The translations under genes and the position numbers were made by a program. Below, one piece after another: positions 32,094 through 41,303 of a stretch of 64,000 nt of DNA. Source of the stretch: an uncultured Planctomycetota bacterium (lineage in GTDB: Bacteria > Planctomycetota > Brocadiia > CAIUPP01); contig CAIUPP010000068.1 of the NCBI GenBank assembly GCA_903901045.1, positions 1 through 64,000 of the forward strand, read 5' to 3'. Numbering within the stretch: position 1 is the stretch's first letter; each line of letters begins with the position of its first letter. The notes below the pieces were generated by a model that saw only the letters and a program-made list of their open reading frames with translations, searched no databases and was not told the DNA's origin.

Positions 32094-32867
32094 TCAGGAT
32101 GCCTTCGCCGCCGACGCGCGAACAAACCGCGCGAGAGCGTCCGTCGCCATCTGAATTTCATCGGCGTTCAACTTCGGCTTCTCGTGGTCGAGGAATATAG
32201 CGAAGTTCTCTGGAGTCAGTACCCACACTTCCCGTCCTGTGGACGTGCCGTTCACGTACCAGCCTGGATAAGTGACGACGCCACGAAGGGGGAACGTCTT
32301 GCGCGTCTCCTTAGCCAGAAGTTGCCCTATCCAGTCGGCGTGCCACTTCGCCTGAAACACCGGATTCCTGTCGGGCGTGTAGCCGTTGACGGTCACGCTC
32401 TCTCCATCATAGACCACATGCACATCTCCCCTCATGGGCTTGCTCCTCATCTTTGTCTCAATGACGAACACCCCGCCCGGCCCGACGATGACATGGTCCA
32501 CATTGAACTTGCCGGGGACCTCGATATCATGCAGGACTTTGTAGCCCTTCTCGCGCAGAGCTTCCAGTGACTGTCCCACCGAGATTTCGCCTTCGCGGCC
32601 TAGTCTCAGATTTCGCAATTGGGGACGCATCCTGATGTATCTTCGCGCCATGACAGCCGCCCACACCGCAGTAGCAACCGTGAGGGGAATCGGCTGAGGT
32701 TGCCACCGAAGAAGCCACGCTGCCCATTCGTAGGCGCTGAACAAAGCAAAGAAGAACACCGTGACGGCCAGTGGCAGGAAGTCATCAAGCAGCCGGTCAA
32801 TTTCATCTTGCGTGGATTGACCGGGGAGGTGCAGAGGCTTTTCTTTCAGTGGTGAGCGCGTCTCCAT
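32094..32867 (-). CDS. Membrane-anchored NERD-domain nuclease-related protein
   Basis: A 257-residue protein. Residues 25-80 contain two hydrophobic helices (FLPLAVTVFFFALFSAY and PIPLTVATAVWAAVMA). The NERD domain follows from LRLGREGEISVGQSLEALREKGYKVLHDI through FNVDHVIVGPGGVFVIETKMRS; the D-x-V and ETK residues correspond to the nuclease-like catalytic core. NERD proteins are related to restriction-type PD-(D/E)XK nucleases and are frequent in defence islands. It is the outermost leftward gene of the cargo, 33 bases from the left 20-bp site. Confidence 0.82.
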   Translation of the reverse strand: METRSPLKEKPLHLPGQSTQDEIDRLLDDFLPLAVTVFFFALFSAYEWAAWLLRWQPQPIPLTVATAVWAAVMARRYIRMRPQLRNLRLGREGEISVGQSLEALREKGYKVLHDIEVPGKFNVDHVIVGPGGVFVIETKMRSKPMRGDVHVVYDGESVTVNGYTPDRNPVFQAKWHADWIGQLLAKETRKTFPLRGVVTYPGWYVNGTSTGREVWVLTPENFAIFLDHEKPKLNADEIQMATDALARFVRASAAKAS

Positions 32868-32913
32868 GATGATCCCTCAGTTCTTCCGAGTGTCATGTCT
32901 GTCCTTGGCGGTT

Positions 32914-33186
32914 TCACCCTTTGCGGACTTTTGACCATACAATCTTGGGGGTTCCCGTTTTGATCGTGATCGTGCGTGTCCGTGCGTTCTTGGGAACTTT
33001 TGGCCAAGTGAGCTTGACGACCCGATACTTGGACAGCGAGGAGCCGGCCGGTAGAGTGGCAACAAGTAGGGAGCCGCACATGCCGCAGTATTTGGCGTCC
33101 TCTGGTAAGCCACGGAACTGAAGACGACAACGGGTACAGAGGCAACGGCGTACAGGCTTCTTTGTCCCAGATTTCTGAGCAGGCAT
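32914..33186 (-). CDS. Small zinc-ribbon protein
   Basis: A 90-residue basic protein. CLCTRCRLQFRGLPEDAKYCGMCG at residues 15-38 is a CxxC...CxxC zinc ribbon, followed by about 50 residues rich in Lys, Arg and Thr. There is no enzyme motif. AAAGGAACC before the ATG at 33186 supports the start. It lies between the GIY-YIG and NERD genes on the same strand with about 50-base gaps, so it is probably co-transcribed; a DNA- or protein-binding accessory role is inferred. Confidence 0.6.
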   Translation of the reverse strand: MPAQKSGTKKPVRRCLCTRCRLQFRGLPEDAKYCGMCGSLLVATLPAGSSLSKYRVVKLTWPKVPKNARTRTITIKTGTPKIVWSKVRKG

Positions 33187-33237
33187 TTGGTTCCTTTCTC
33201 TCTCCAACGTGGAAAAGAAAACGCGACGCTCGCTCCG

Positions 33238-33966
33238 CTACCGCGGATTTCTACGAAGTTGACTCAACGGTACCCATGCGCCAGAGGCGTCTTTGTACTT
33301 CCAGAAGTCCCACCCATTCACAGGACGGCCTATGGCGGCTTTCCCGGCCCACGATGGTGAATTGTATCTGTGCCGAAGAAAGTAGATGCAACCTGTACGA
33401 CGCACGCGCGCCCGGTATGTCGTTCCCTTGTGCGTCGCACGAATTGTGAACCGCCGCTGGACGTAAGGCCCCAATGTCGGCTGGCGCGCCCCGTCTTCCA
33501 CCGGCGCGGCGAGCGATATTCGCCTGACTCTGCGCACGAGGCCGTCTCGCCCTCCCAATACGGTGTCCAACTGTTCCTCTTGCGCCTTCTTCATCTTGGT
33601 AAGGAGTTGGGATCGGAGGTTGGAAGCGTGAGGCAGTCTTCCCGTGGAAGCGTTCCCGCGAGGGGCGGCGATCCGCATGACGAGCGACTCAAGTTCTTTG
33701 ATGTGGTCGGCCTTCCGCACGAGGTAGAGGCTGAATCGGTCCCACTTGCCCGCGTGCTTGTCCCGGAGGTGATGATTGATCCGCGTGCGCAGATTCGTTG
33801 CCAGCCCCACATAGTAGAGGTGGGAGCCTTTGTAGAGGGCGTAAACGCCGTGCTGCCGCCCGACCAGTTGGGTCAATTGTTTGGGGAAGCCGGAGAAGAC
33901 TTTGCTGGAGACCTGTTCGAGGTAGCCGGAGACCAAGTGCTGCGTCTTGCGGACTCGCCGCGCCAT
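33238..33966 (-). CDS. GIY-YIG nuclease with C-terminal RAMA-type domain
   Basis: A 242-residue protein. HGVYALYKGSHLYYVGLATNLRTRI at residues 39-63 is a GIY-YIG motif (variants GVY and YVG), with Arg60 in the catalytic position and Glu91 or Glu93 as metal ligand. The last 60 residues (YRARVRRTGCIYFLRHRYNSPSWAGKAAIGRPVNGWDFWKY...WVPLSQLRR) match the RAMA domain, found in restriction and methylation systems and thought to read modified DNA. The combination suggests a modification-dependent or methylation-partnered endonuclease. The start at 33966 has GGGAGGG upstream. It is divergent from the methyltransferase gene. Confidence 0.82.
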   Translation of the reverse strand: MARRVRKTQHLVSGYLEQVSSKVFSGFPKQLTQLVGRQHGVYALYKGSHLYYVGLATNLRTRINHHLRDKHAGKWDRFSLYLVRKADHIKELESLVMRIAAPRGNASTGRLPHASNLRSQLLTKMKKAQEEQLDTVLGGRDGLVRRVRRISLAAPVEDGARQPTLGPYVQRRFTIRATHKGTTYRARVRRTGCIYFLRHRYNSPSWAGKAAIGRPVNGWDFWKYKDASGAWVPLSQLRRNPR

Positions 33967-34000
33967 GTTGCGCCCTCCCAAGGTAGCTCCAAGACGCCCC

Positions 34001-34015
34001 CGCGCATTGTGCGCG
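34001..34015. promoter_or_regulatory. Palindrome CGCGCA-TTG-TGCGCG between divergent nuclease and methylase genes
   Basis: Perfect 6-base-arm inverted repeat in the 149-base divergent gap between the GIY-YIG and methyltransferase genes. This is a typical place for an operator or control-protein box; no controller gene is adjacent, so function is unproven. Confidence 0.45.
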
Positions 34016-34114
34016 CCATATTGACATGTTTCACCTCTGGAGGCAAGTGCGCAACTTCTGCAAAAGGTATTCCTGATGCCACTTGCAAATGCCAACCGAG
34101 GGCGGTAGAGTTCT

Positions 34115-37100
34115 ATGGCCAGTACGAACAGCGGGACAAGACTGGCACATGTGTTGAATCCGGTCAGAGAACAGTGTGAGGGCCGCTCACCCGTGACGAA
34201 CAATACTGAAACGCGGAAAAATGAAGTCTCCTTCTGCGCGGATGTCAAAGCATGGGCACAGATGCTCTTCGCCCAACACCCCGAATGGCCTTTCGGTGAT
34301 GCTCACATCGAGGAATACGGCACGGGCAACAACAAACGCCAGGACTTACGCATCCTGGACCGAGAGCATCGAACTCCGATCCTCTCCGGCGAAGTCAAAA
34401 TGCCCGGCACGCTCGAAGGCCGGACTCCTTACAATCCTGAACTCATGCTCGACGCATCACAGAAGGCGGAGAACTGCCGCGCACGGTTCTTCTTCACTTG
34501 GAACGTCAACACATTTGTCCTCTTCGACCGCAGTCTTTGGGATAAGGACATCTATGAACGCCGGTTGAAGGAATGGGACTTGCATCTGGACCTGCGCAAC
34601 ACCGGCCAGTGCAGGCTGCCCGAAGTGGAAGCGTACATCCGCGACACGTTCCTTCCTCAGTTCTTCGCGGAGTTCGCGGACATCGTCCTCGACAAGAAAC
34701 CCGACTGGGCGATGCCGCCGGACGAGGTGTTTATCCGTTCCCTCGAAAGCCATCTCCGCTGGCCGCTGGATGGAACCCGCGATTTCCTGGCGGAGCAGTG
34801 CAAAGACAAGGTGTTCTTGGGCCGGTTCTGCCAGTGGCTCACGGAGGACTTGCAGTGGAGCGTTGACCCAAAGAACGTTGAGCACTGGCGCAAGATTCTG
34901 GATCGTGCCACGCGCACCCTCTGCTACGTCTTCTGCAACCGGGCCATCTTCTACGATGCCATTCGCCCCAGGTATGAGGATCGGTTGCCGAAGCTCAAGA
35001 TGCCGTCGGACAAAGTAGAGTACGAGAAGAAGTACCGCTACTTCAGGGAATGTTTCGCTGACGCCGTTGACGCCACAGGCGACTATGAGCCGGTCTTCTA
35101 TCCGCATGTGGATGATTGGGTAGGCGCGCTCGTCTTCGGCTCTCCGCACGCCTGCCAAGGTTGGAAAGGCGTCCTGGCGAACCTCGATCAATACAATTTC
35201 CGCGACATCCCCCACGATATCATCGGCGGCATTTTCCAGAAGCTCATCGCACCAGAAGAGCGCCAGAAGTTCGGACAGTTCTTCACCCATGAAGACATCG
35301 TGGATGTCATCAATGCGTTTTGCATCCGCCGGGGCGGGGATACGGTGCTGGACCCGGCCTGTGGTTCAGGCAGCTTCCTCGTGCGCGCGTACCATCGCAA
35401 GGCGTGGCTCGGCGAGCATAGGGGCGGCGGGCGGCGGCATCAGGACCCGCACAAGACCCATCAGGAGCTTCTACAGGAAGTTTACGGGTGCGACATTGCT
35501 CTGTTCCCGGCGCACCTGGCGACATTGAATCTCGCTTCGCGCCACATTGAGGACGAAGACAATTACCCCATTGTCCGCCGAGGGAACTTCTTTGAGGTGA
35601 TCGAAAAGCCGGAGGCTTTCTACAGCATCCCCATGCGGACGCCAGAGGGCGGGAAGACGAAGTTTCAGGTCGCGCTACCTATGCTCGACGCCATCGTTGG
35701 CAACCCGCCGTATGTTCGCCAGGAACTTATCCCCAAGCTGGCGAGCATCAAGCGCGGGCGCAACGAGAGCGACCAGTCCTTTGAGAGCCGCCAGAAAAAT
35801 AGCAAAGAACACCTACAGTATCTCGCCAGCAGCGCATGGCCCGGACTTGTCCTGACCGGCCGAAGTGACCTGCACTGCTACTTTTGGCCCGTGGCGACAA
35901 AGCGTCTGAAGGAAGGCGGCTACTTCGGTTTCCTCACCAGTTCAAGCTGGCTGGACGTGGAATACGGCTTCCCCCTGCAAGGCTGGATTCTCAGCAATTT
36001 CAAGCTCTTGGCGATCCTTGAGAGCGTGGACGAACCGTGGTTTGAGGACGCTCGCGTGAAGACGTGCGTTGCGATCCTCCAGCGGTGCAGCGATGAAAAG
36101 GCGCGCAATGACAATGTCGTGAAGTTCGTTCGGCTGCAAGTACCGCTGGCGGCTATTCTGGGAGATCACGAACCCGGCGATGAGTCTGCGCGGCAGGAAG
36201 CAGCGATGAAACTGCGCCAGTTCATTGACTCCACGAAGGACGCCTATACCGATGAGCGCCTGCGTATCATCCCGGTGCCACAAGCCGATCTGTGGAAGGA
36301 AGGCGTCGAGGCAGGCAAGGTATTGGCGAAAGTGCAACCAGAGCCGGAAGCTACAGATGAGGATGATGCGGAGGAAGAAAGTGACACCCCTCGTGACGGT
36401 TCCCAGGGCAGCTACATGCCCGGCACGTATGCCGCCGGGAAATGGGGCCGCTTCGTCCGCGCACCCGACATCTACTTCAAGATCATGCGGCAGTACGGGG
36501 CGCGGTTTGTGAAGTTCGGCGAGATTGCCGACATTCGTTTCGGCATCAAGAGTGGGTGCGATGCCTTCTTTATGCCGCGCGACGTGACGAAGGAGATACT
36601 CGGCAAAGTAAGGAACGGCCTGCCGTGGAATGACGTAGGGCTGATGTCCTCCTGCACGCTCAAGGAGATTGAGAGCGGGAAGGTGAGCATCGTTCAGGCC
36701 GGTGACAAGACCCGTCATCCCGTCGAAACGGAATACCTGCGCCCAGAAGTCCACAGCCTGATGTCCGTGGATCGTCCTGTCGTGCGCGCCCGTGACTTAG
36801 ACAGAGTTGTGCTGTGGGTGAAGAAGCCGCTCAAGGAACTCACCGGCACGCACGTGGCCAGCTATATCCGGTGGGGAGCAAAGCAGACGTTTGCATCGAA
36901 TAAATCGAAGGCTGTCCCCGTGCCGGAGCGGAGCACGTGTGAAGCACGGCCAACGTGGTATGACCTGACGAATGCCGCTGTTGGCGTTGCATTCTGGCCA
37001 ATGGCCCAGAAGTATCGGCACATTGTTCCTGCGAACCCTGACGGTTTAGTATGCAATCACAACCTCTTTTACATAATGCCCGCCCTAGCGAAAGCAGAGG

Positions 37101-38071
37101 CAACGGCTCTCGCTGGCGCACTCAATTCGACAATCACCGGACTTGTGAAGCATTTCTTCGGCCGATACGCTGGTGCGGAGGGCACGCTGAAGACAGAGGT
37201 TGTTGACACGCTGCTGCTGCAAGTTCCCGACCCCAGAGGCGTATCGGAAGAAACGGCTCGCCGCATTAGCAAGGCTTTGCGGTCAATGGGTGACAGACCC
37301 GTGACGCATCTTGTTGAGGATGCTCTTCTCGAATGCCATTCATCCGAACGCCTGCGGGAGATTCTTGCATCGCCCCCAACCCTTCCGAAAGAATTACAGC
37401 AGGAAGATCGGCGGGAGCTTGACGATGCGGTCCTCGAATTGATGGGCGTCTCCAATCCGAAGGAGCGCAAGACTCTTCTGGATGAACTCTATTTGGAGAC
37501 AACGCTCTACTATCGGTATCTGCGCACGCAAGACATTCAGTCAATGGAAAACCGCGCCACGGGCAAGCAGCGCAAGTTGACGGCGGAGGATATCGCCGCC
37601 AGCATTTGGGATTCGCTTGACGCGGCAGATCAGGGGCCACGATTGGTGGATTGGCTGGCTGAACGGCAGGTGACAACCAGCGCCGTCCAAATTCCTGACG
37701 GAAAAGCGAAAGCGCTCGGTCGCGGCCACATGTTCTCCTCTAGCGCCGTCGAATTCGCCCAGGGCAAGAGCCTCCATCAGGAAGAATACGCCGGACCCGG
37801 CCAAGCGGCCCTTGTCGCCACGCTTGCCAACCTCGACATTCGCGGCAGCGTGGAAGTCCCGGCGGATGATGCGACCTGCAAGCAATGGCGCAAAGACATC
37901 GAAGCCCGCCTCAAAGCCGCCTCAGAACGTCTCGACGAACTCGCCGCTACCCGCACAGGCGATCACAGCCTGCGTGAAGGAGTCGTGGGACTGCTCAAAC
38001 ACTGGTACGTCGTGGGGAAAGAAAGGCAGATTGCGAAAGGAGCCACCGATGCCGGAGAGCACGTCGGCTAA
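34115..38071 (+). CDS. N6-adenine DNA methyltransferase with probable fused N-terminal nuclease (type IIG-like)
   Basis: A 1318-residue protein. The N-terminal part has a PD-(D/E)XK-like pattern: HIEEYGTG, then KRQDLRIL and LSGEVKMPG around residues 68-97. The methylase core follows: FGQFFTHEDIV (about 385), SAM motif DPACGSGSF (about 413), and catalytic NPPY in DAIVGNPPYVRQE (about 529), the adenine-N6 signature. An acidic linker (ATDEDDAEEESD) separates the catalytic half from a probable target-recognition half (FVKFGEIADIRFGIKSGCDAFF, then WYDLTNAAVGVAFWP). Size and order suit a single-chain type IIG/IIL-like enzyme. An alternative GTG start at 34193 would shorten it by 26 residues. Confidence 0.83.
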   Translation: MASTNSGTRLAHVLNPVREQCEGRSPVTNNTETRKNEVSFCADVKAWAQMLFAQHPEWPFGDAHIEEYGTGNNKRQDLRILDREHRTPILSGEVKMPGTLEGRTPYNPELMLDASQKAENCRARFFFTWNVNTFVLFDRSLWDKDIYERRLKEWDLHLDLRNTGQCRLPEVEAYIRDTFLPQFFAEFADIVLDKKPDWAMPPDEVFIRSLESHLRWPLDGTRDFLAEQCKDKVFLGRFCQWLTEDLQWSVDPKNVEHWRKILDRATRTLCYVFCNRAIFYDAIRPRYEDRLPKLKMPSDKVEYEKKYRYFRECFADAVDATGDYEPVFYPHVDDWVGALVFGSPHACQGWKGVLANLDQYNFRDIPHDIIGGIFQKLIAPEERQKFGQFFTHEDIVDVINAFCIRRGGDTVLDPACGSGSFLVRAYHRKAWLGEHRGGGRRHQDPHKTHQELLQEVYGCDIALFPAHLATLNLASRHIEDEDNYPIVRRGNFFEVIEKPEAFYSIPMRTPEGGKTKFQVALPMLDAIVGNPPYVRQELIPKLASIKRGRNESDQSFESRQKNSKEHLQYLASSAWPGLVLTGRSDLHCYFWPVATKRLKEGGYFGFLTSSSWLDVEYGFPLQGWILSNFKLLAILESVDEPWFEDARVKTCVAILQRCSDEKARNDNVVKFVRLQVPLAAILGDHEPGDESARQEAAMKLRQFIDSTKDAYTDERLRIIPVPQADLWKEGVEAGKVLAKVQPEPEATDEDDAEEESDTPRDGSQGSYMPGTYAAGKWGRFVRAPDIYFKIMRQYGARFVKFGEIADIRFGIKSGCDAFFMPRDVTKEILGKVRNGLPWNDVGLMSSCTLKEIESGKVSIVQAGDKTRHPVETEYLRPEVHSLMSVDRPVVRARDLDRVVLWVKKPLKELTGTHVASYIRWGAKQTFASNKSKAVPVPERSTCEARPTWYDLTNAAVGVAFWPMAQKYRHIVPANPDGLVCNHNLFYIMPALAKAEATALAGALNSTITGLVKHFFGRYAGAEGTLKTEVVDTLLLQVPDPRGVSEETARRISKALRSMGDRPVTHLVEDALLECHSSERLREILASPPTLPKELQQEDRRELDDAVLELMGVSNPKERKTLLDELYLETTLYYRYLRTQDIQSMENRATGKQRKLTAEDIAASIWDSLDAADQGPRLVDWLAERQVTTSAVQIPDGKAKALGRGHMFSSSAVEFAQGKSLHQEEYAGPGQAALVATLANLDIRGSVEVPADDATCKQWRKDIEARLKAASERLDELAATRTGDHSLREGVVGLLKHWYVVGKERQIAKGATDAGEHVG

Positions 38072-38441
38072 GACGGAACGAATGGCGAACAAGTTCGTAT
38101 GGTACATGGGCGAGAAGTACCACAGTTCAAAGCATGTTCTCCGTGTGGCCACTTGGATTGGCTTTATCCTCAAGGGGATTGAGGGAGTAGCCGGGGCATC
38201 GTTGGATTACCGTCGCACACGGCAGGTTTCATTCAGATACAAGAGACGCACGTTCAAGGCTAAGTACAATCACCACGCCGGCCTCCGTGGAGGAATAGAC
38301 ATTGTTGAGGTTCTTCCCGGCAGAGGAGCACCCGAGGGAGAGCTTGCTGTCAGAATCAGGAACCTTGGTGAAGCAGAGGATGTCTATCTCACGTTGAAGG
38401 AACGCCTTGACAGATTCATTGCGCAGCAGCGCGGCGTGTGA
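38049..38441 (+). CDS. Small unknown protein coupled to the methyltransferase
   Basis: A 130-residue basic protein that begins 23 bases inside the end of the methylase gene, with AAAGGAG seven bases before its ATG, so translation is coupled. I do not recognise it. It has a hydrophobic segment (VATWIGFILKGIEGVAGASL) and a strand-rich middle (QVSFRYKRRTFKAKYNHHAGLRGGIDIVEVLPG). The C-terminal helix ends FIAQQRG. No cysteine cluster or nuclease motif is visible. A specificity, regulatory or immunity role is possible from position only. Confidence 0.55.
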   Translation: MPESTSAKTERMANKFVWYMGEKYHSSKHVLRVATWIGFILKGIEGVAGASLDYRRTRQVSFRYKRRTFKAKYNHHAGLRGGIDIVEVLPGRGAPEGELAVRIRNLGEAEDVYLTLKERLDRFIAQQRGV

Positions 38442-38492
38442 ATACGTGCGCTGACGGCAGCAGGGCCTCTACGATCCTTTCTGTGGAGTAGA

Positions 38493-41180
38493 ATGATGGT
38501 GCTGTTCAAGGATATTGCGGCTGTAGAGAACGGTGCCCATTTTCTCAACGTCGACATGCACATTCATTCGCACGGGGCATCTTCGGATGTGCAAGATGCA
38601 ACTATGACCCCTCAAGCGATTGTCAACTCGGCCGTAGCACAGGGGTTGAGCGTCATCGCGATTACGGACCACAACTCCAATAAGAACGTCGACGCAGCGC
38701 TAGAAGCCGCACAAAAATATGTTGGGAAGCTGCTCGTACTCCCAGGAGTTGAAGTGGCTACCGCACACGGGCATCTCCTTGTGTACTTCGCCCCCGAACG
38801 CACCGATAACCTTGCCAAGTTCCTCTCGCGGCTCGACCTAATCGGCGCAATGGGGGCCGAAAAGACACACACGACCAAGTCTATGGCCGACGCTATCGCC
38901 GAGGCCGAAAGACTTGGCGGTATTTGCGTTGCCGCTCATATTGACCGCGAGAAGACTGGGTTCGACATGGTCGCGCCAGGCTTTCCGAGTTGGAAGCGTG
39001 ATGTCATTACCAGTGTCGGACTCTACGGTGTTGAGTGTGATGCGAAGGACAGTCTATGTTGGTATTCCGAAGTTGATGATGCTGGTTCGGCTGGCGCTGA
39101 ACGCCGCAAGCTCTTGGAAGCGCGCAACCTTGTTTCAGGCCTTTCGGCCCGACGCGATCTCGCCCATGTGCAGGGTTCTGACTCTCATTCGATGGCGGAC
39201 TTTCAGAACGCTTCCCCCGACAAGATGTGGACGCGCGTAAAGCTAACCGAATTGAGCTTCGGCGCGCTGCGGATTGCCCTAGTCGACCCGACTGCTCGCG
39301 TACGCGCCAACGCGACAGTTCCTCGCTCCATTCCCCGCGTCCTTGGTATAGCGTTCACGGGAGGCTTCCTACACGGTGAAACGATTCACTTCAGCGACAA
39401 CCTGAATTGTTTCATCGGCGGGCGCGGGACTGGTAAGTCCACCGCGATCCGCGCGCTGGCGTATTCCTTCGGCATCAACGAGGAGTTTGCTGAATACGGG
39501 AACTGCCCGGATTCGGTTGTCGTTTACTGCGAGGGTGCGGACGGCGTACGGTATCGCTATGAGCGTTCTAAAGGTGGCGACATTTCCGTCAAGGCAAAGG
39601 AGGATGAAGCGATCACTGATGTTCCGACCGACGCCTTCCGAATTGAATATTTCGGGCAAGGTGAACTGGCAGAGGTTGCGAAAGATCCGCTCAATACCCC
39701 ACAACTGCTTCAAGAATTTCTTGATCGTCACACCAACTTGCGGGACCTCGCTGAACGCGAACTGTCCCTCGTAGCAGAGCTTCGTGAAAACGCCGCTCGT
39801 CTCAACCCACTTGAAACAAGTTTTTATCAGCTGACCGGAAAGCGGAAATCCCTGGCTGAGATTGAGGCGAAGCTGAAGATTGCCGAAGCAGGCAAGCTTC
39901 GTGAGGTTGTAGGCATACAAAGCAAGATTGCCTCGGAGAAGACAATACGGTCGACAGTCGAGAGCATCGTTCAGGAATACCAGACTGGCCTGACGCTGGC
40001 CAATTTTGAGAGAGACTACGCCAAGCTTACCGCCACCGCAGGCGATTGTACGACGGATTCGACATCGAAAAGTTTGTTGCAGGCCATTCAGAACGAACTC
40101 GACGCAACAAATAAGAACCTTGGACTGAAGGCTAAAGAAACCAATGCAATACTGAAGGAATGCGCAATCAGGCTTGCTAAACACTGTGCTGATTTGAAGA
40201 CAAACCATGCTCGCATGGATGGGGAAGTGGCGGCCAAAGTGGCGGACCTGAAAGCGAGAGGACTTGTCGGCAATATCGCCGAGTTGGAACAATTGCTTCG
40301 TCAGAAAGGAGCCACAGGAAAAGAGATTGCTCTGGTGGAGCAGCGAAGCAATGAGTTGGAACAGTGCCGTGCGCAGCGCCAAAAGCTTCTTGCCGATTTG
40401 GCCGAGGTCCGCTCCACGATGACCGAACGCCGAAAGGCGCAGCTCAAAGGCATCAACCAGAACCTCGCCGTGACGATCAAGGATTACACGGTATTCGTCC
40501 GCTACGATGAGGTCGGAATTGCCGACGAGTTCTGCAACTTTATTCAGAAGAAGATGACCGGCTCGTACTTTCAGGATCAGACTATTCGGCAAGTATGTGA
40601 GAGAACCACGCCAAGTGACCTTGCTAACTGGGTTCTTTGCAGAGACCACGGGAAGATTGCGGCATCTTCTGGAATCTCGTCCAATTGGGCGCAGGAAATA
40701 GTCACCCGCCTGTGTTATTGGAACACTCTGTTCGAGCTTCAAGTCCTCGCGAAGCCGCCCAAACCGATTATTACTGTACGAACGAAAACGCCACCGGCGA
40801 AGGACATCCCTGTTTCGCAACTATCCGATGGGCAACGTCACACCATTCTGTTGACGATTGCCATGCTGGCAGAATCCAATGTCCCGCTCGTCATTGACCA
40901 GCCGGAGGACGACCTCGATAATGCCTTCATTTTCTCCAGCATCGTTGCAAGCCTACGGACGATCAAGGAGCGCAGGCAGGTCATTCTTGTTACCCACAAT
41001 GCAAACATCGCCGTGCTTGGCGACTCAGAATTACTCCTGCCCATGCACCGCCAGAATGACTTTGGAAAAGCCGTTGAACGCGGGGCGATTGACCGTGAAG
41101 CGACAAAGATGTCAGTACAGAAAATCCTTGAAGGCGGTCCTGCGGCTTTTCTTCGCCGAAAAGAGATATATGGTTATTGA
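38493..41180 (+). CDS. PHP-domain / SMC-like AAA ATPase (TrlF-like)
   Basis: An 895-residue fusion. Residues 18-255 form a PHP phosphoesterase domain with metal motifs DMHIHSHG, ITDHN, PGVEV and GSDSHS. From about 290 an SMC/RecF-type ATPase follows: Walker A GGRGTGKST near 309, a coiled-coil insertion about 430-680, ABC-like signature QLSDGQRH near 775, Walker B PLVIDQPEDDLDN near 800 and LVTHNANI. The layout fits the TrlF-like AAA ATPases listed near defence genes; PHP proteins hydrolyse phosphodiesters or phosphates, so a nucleic-acid or nucleotide target gated by ATPase sensing is a fair hypothesis. It follows the 130-residue gene by 52 bases. Confidence 0.8.
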   Translation: MMVLFKDIAAVENGAHFLNVDMHIHSHGASSDVQDATMTPQAIVNSAVAQGLSVIAITDHNSNKNVDAALEAAQKYVGKLLVLPGVEVATAHGHLLVYFAPERTDNLAKFLSRLDLIGAMGAEKTHTTKSMADAIAEAERLGGICVAAHIDREKTGFDMVAPGFPSWKRDVITSVGLYGVECDAKDSLCWYSEVDDAGSAGAERRKLLEARNLVSGLSARRDLAHVQGSDSHSMADFQNASPDKMWTRVKLTELSFGALRIALVDPTARVRANATVPRSIPRVLGIAFTGGFLHGETIHFSDNLNCFIGGRGTGKSTAIRALAYSFGINEEFAEYGNCPDSVVVYCEGADGVRYRYERSKGGDISVKAKEDEAITDVPTDAFRIEYFGQGELAEVAKDPLNTPQLLQEFLDRHTNLRDLAERELSLVAELRENAARLNPLETSFYQLTGKRKSLAEIEAKLKIAEAGKLREVVGIQSKIASEKTIRSTVESIVQEYQTGLTLANFERDYAKLTATAGDCTTDSTSKSLLQAIQNELDATNKNLGLKAKETNAILKECAIRLAKHCADLKTNHARMDGEVAAKVADLKARGLVGNIAELEQLLRQKGATGKEIALVEQRSNELEQCRAQRQKLLADLAEVRSTMTERRKAQLKGINQNLAVTIKDYTVFVRYDEVGIADEFCNFIQKKMTGSYFQDQTIRQVCERTTPSDLANWVLCRDHGKIAASSGISSNWAQEIVTRLCYWNTLFELQVLAKPPKPIITVRTKTPPAKDIPVSQLSDGQRHTILLTIAMLAESNVPLVIDQPEDDLDNAFIFSSIVASLRTIKERRQVILVTHNANIAVLGDSELLLPMHRQNDFGKAVERGAIDREATKMSVQKILEGGPAAFLRRKEIYGY

Positions 41181-41303
41181 GAAGCTATTCTAATACGCCA
41201 TTGTTCCTTTCCGCCGTCAAGCTGTGGTGTCCCCTGATTGCTGGCGTGCTACTCGCCTCAGTCAGCCCATCCTTCAGAAGGCACTTTCGGGAAAACCGTA
41301 AAC

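Noticed and set aside
39369-40820. A 483-codon minus-strand frame over the PHP-ATPase
   Set aside because: Antisense to an intact ATPase coiled coil; no recognisable domain.
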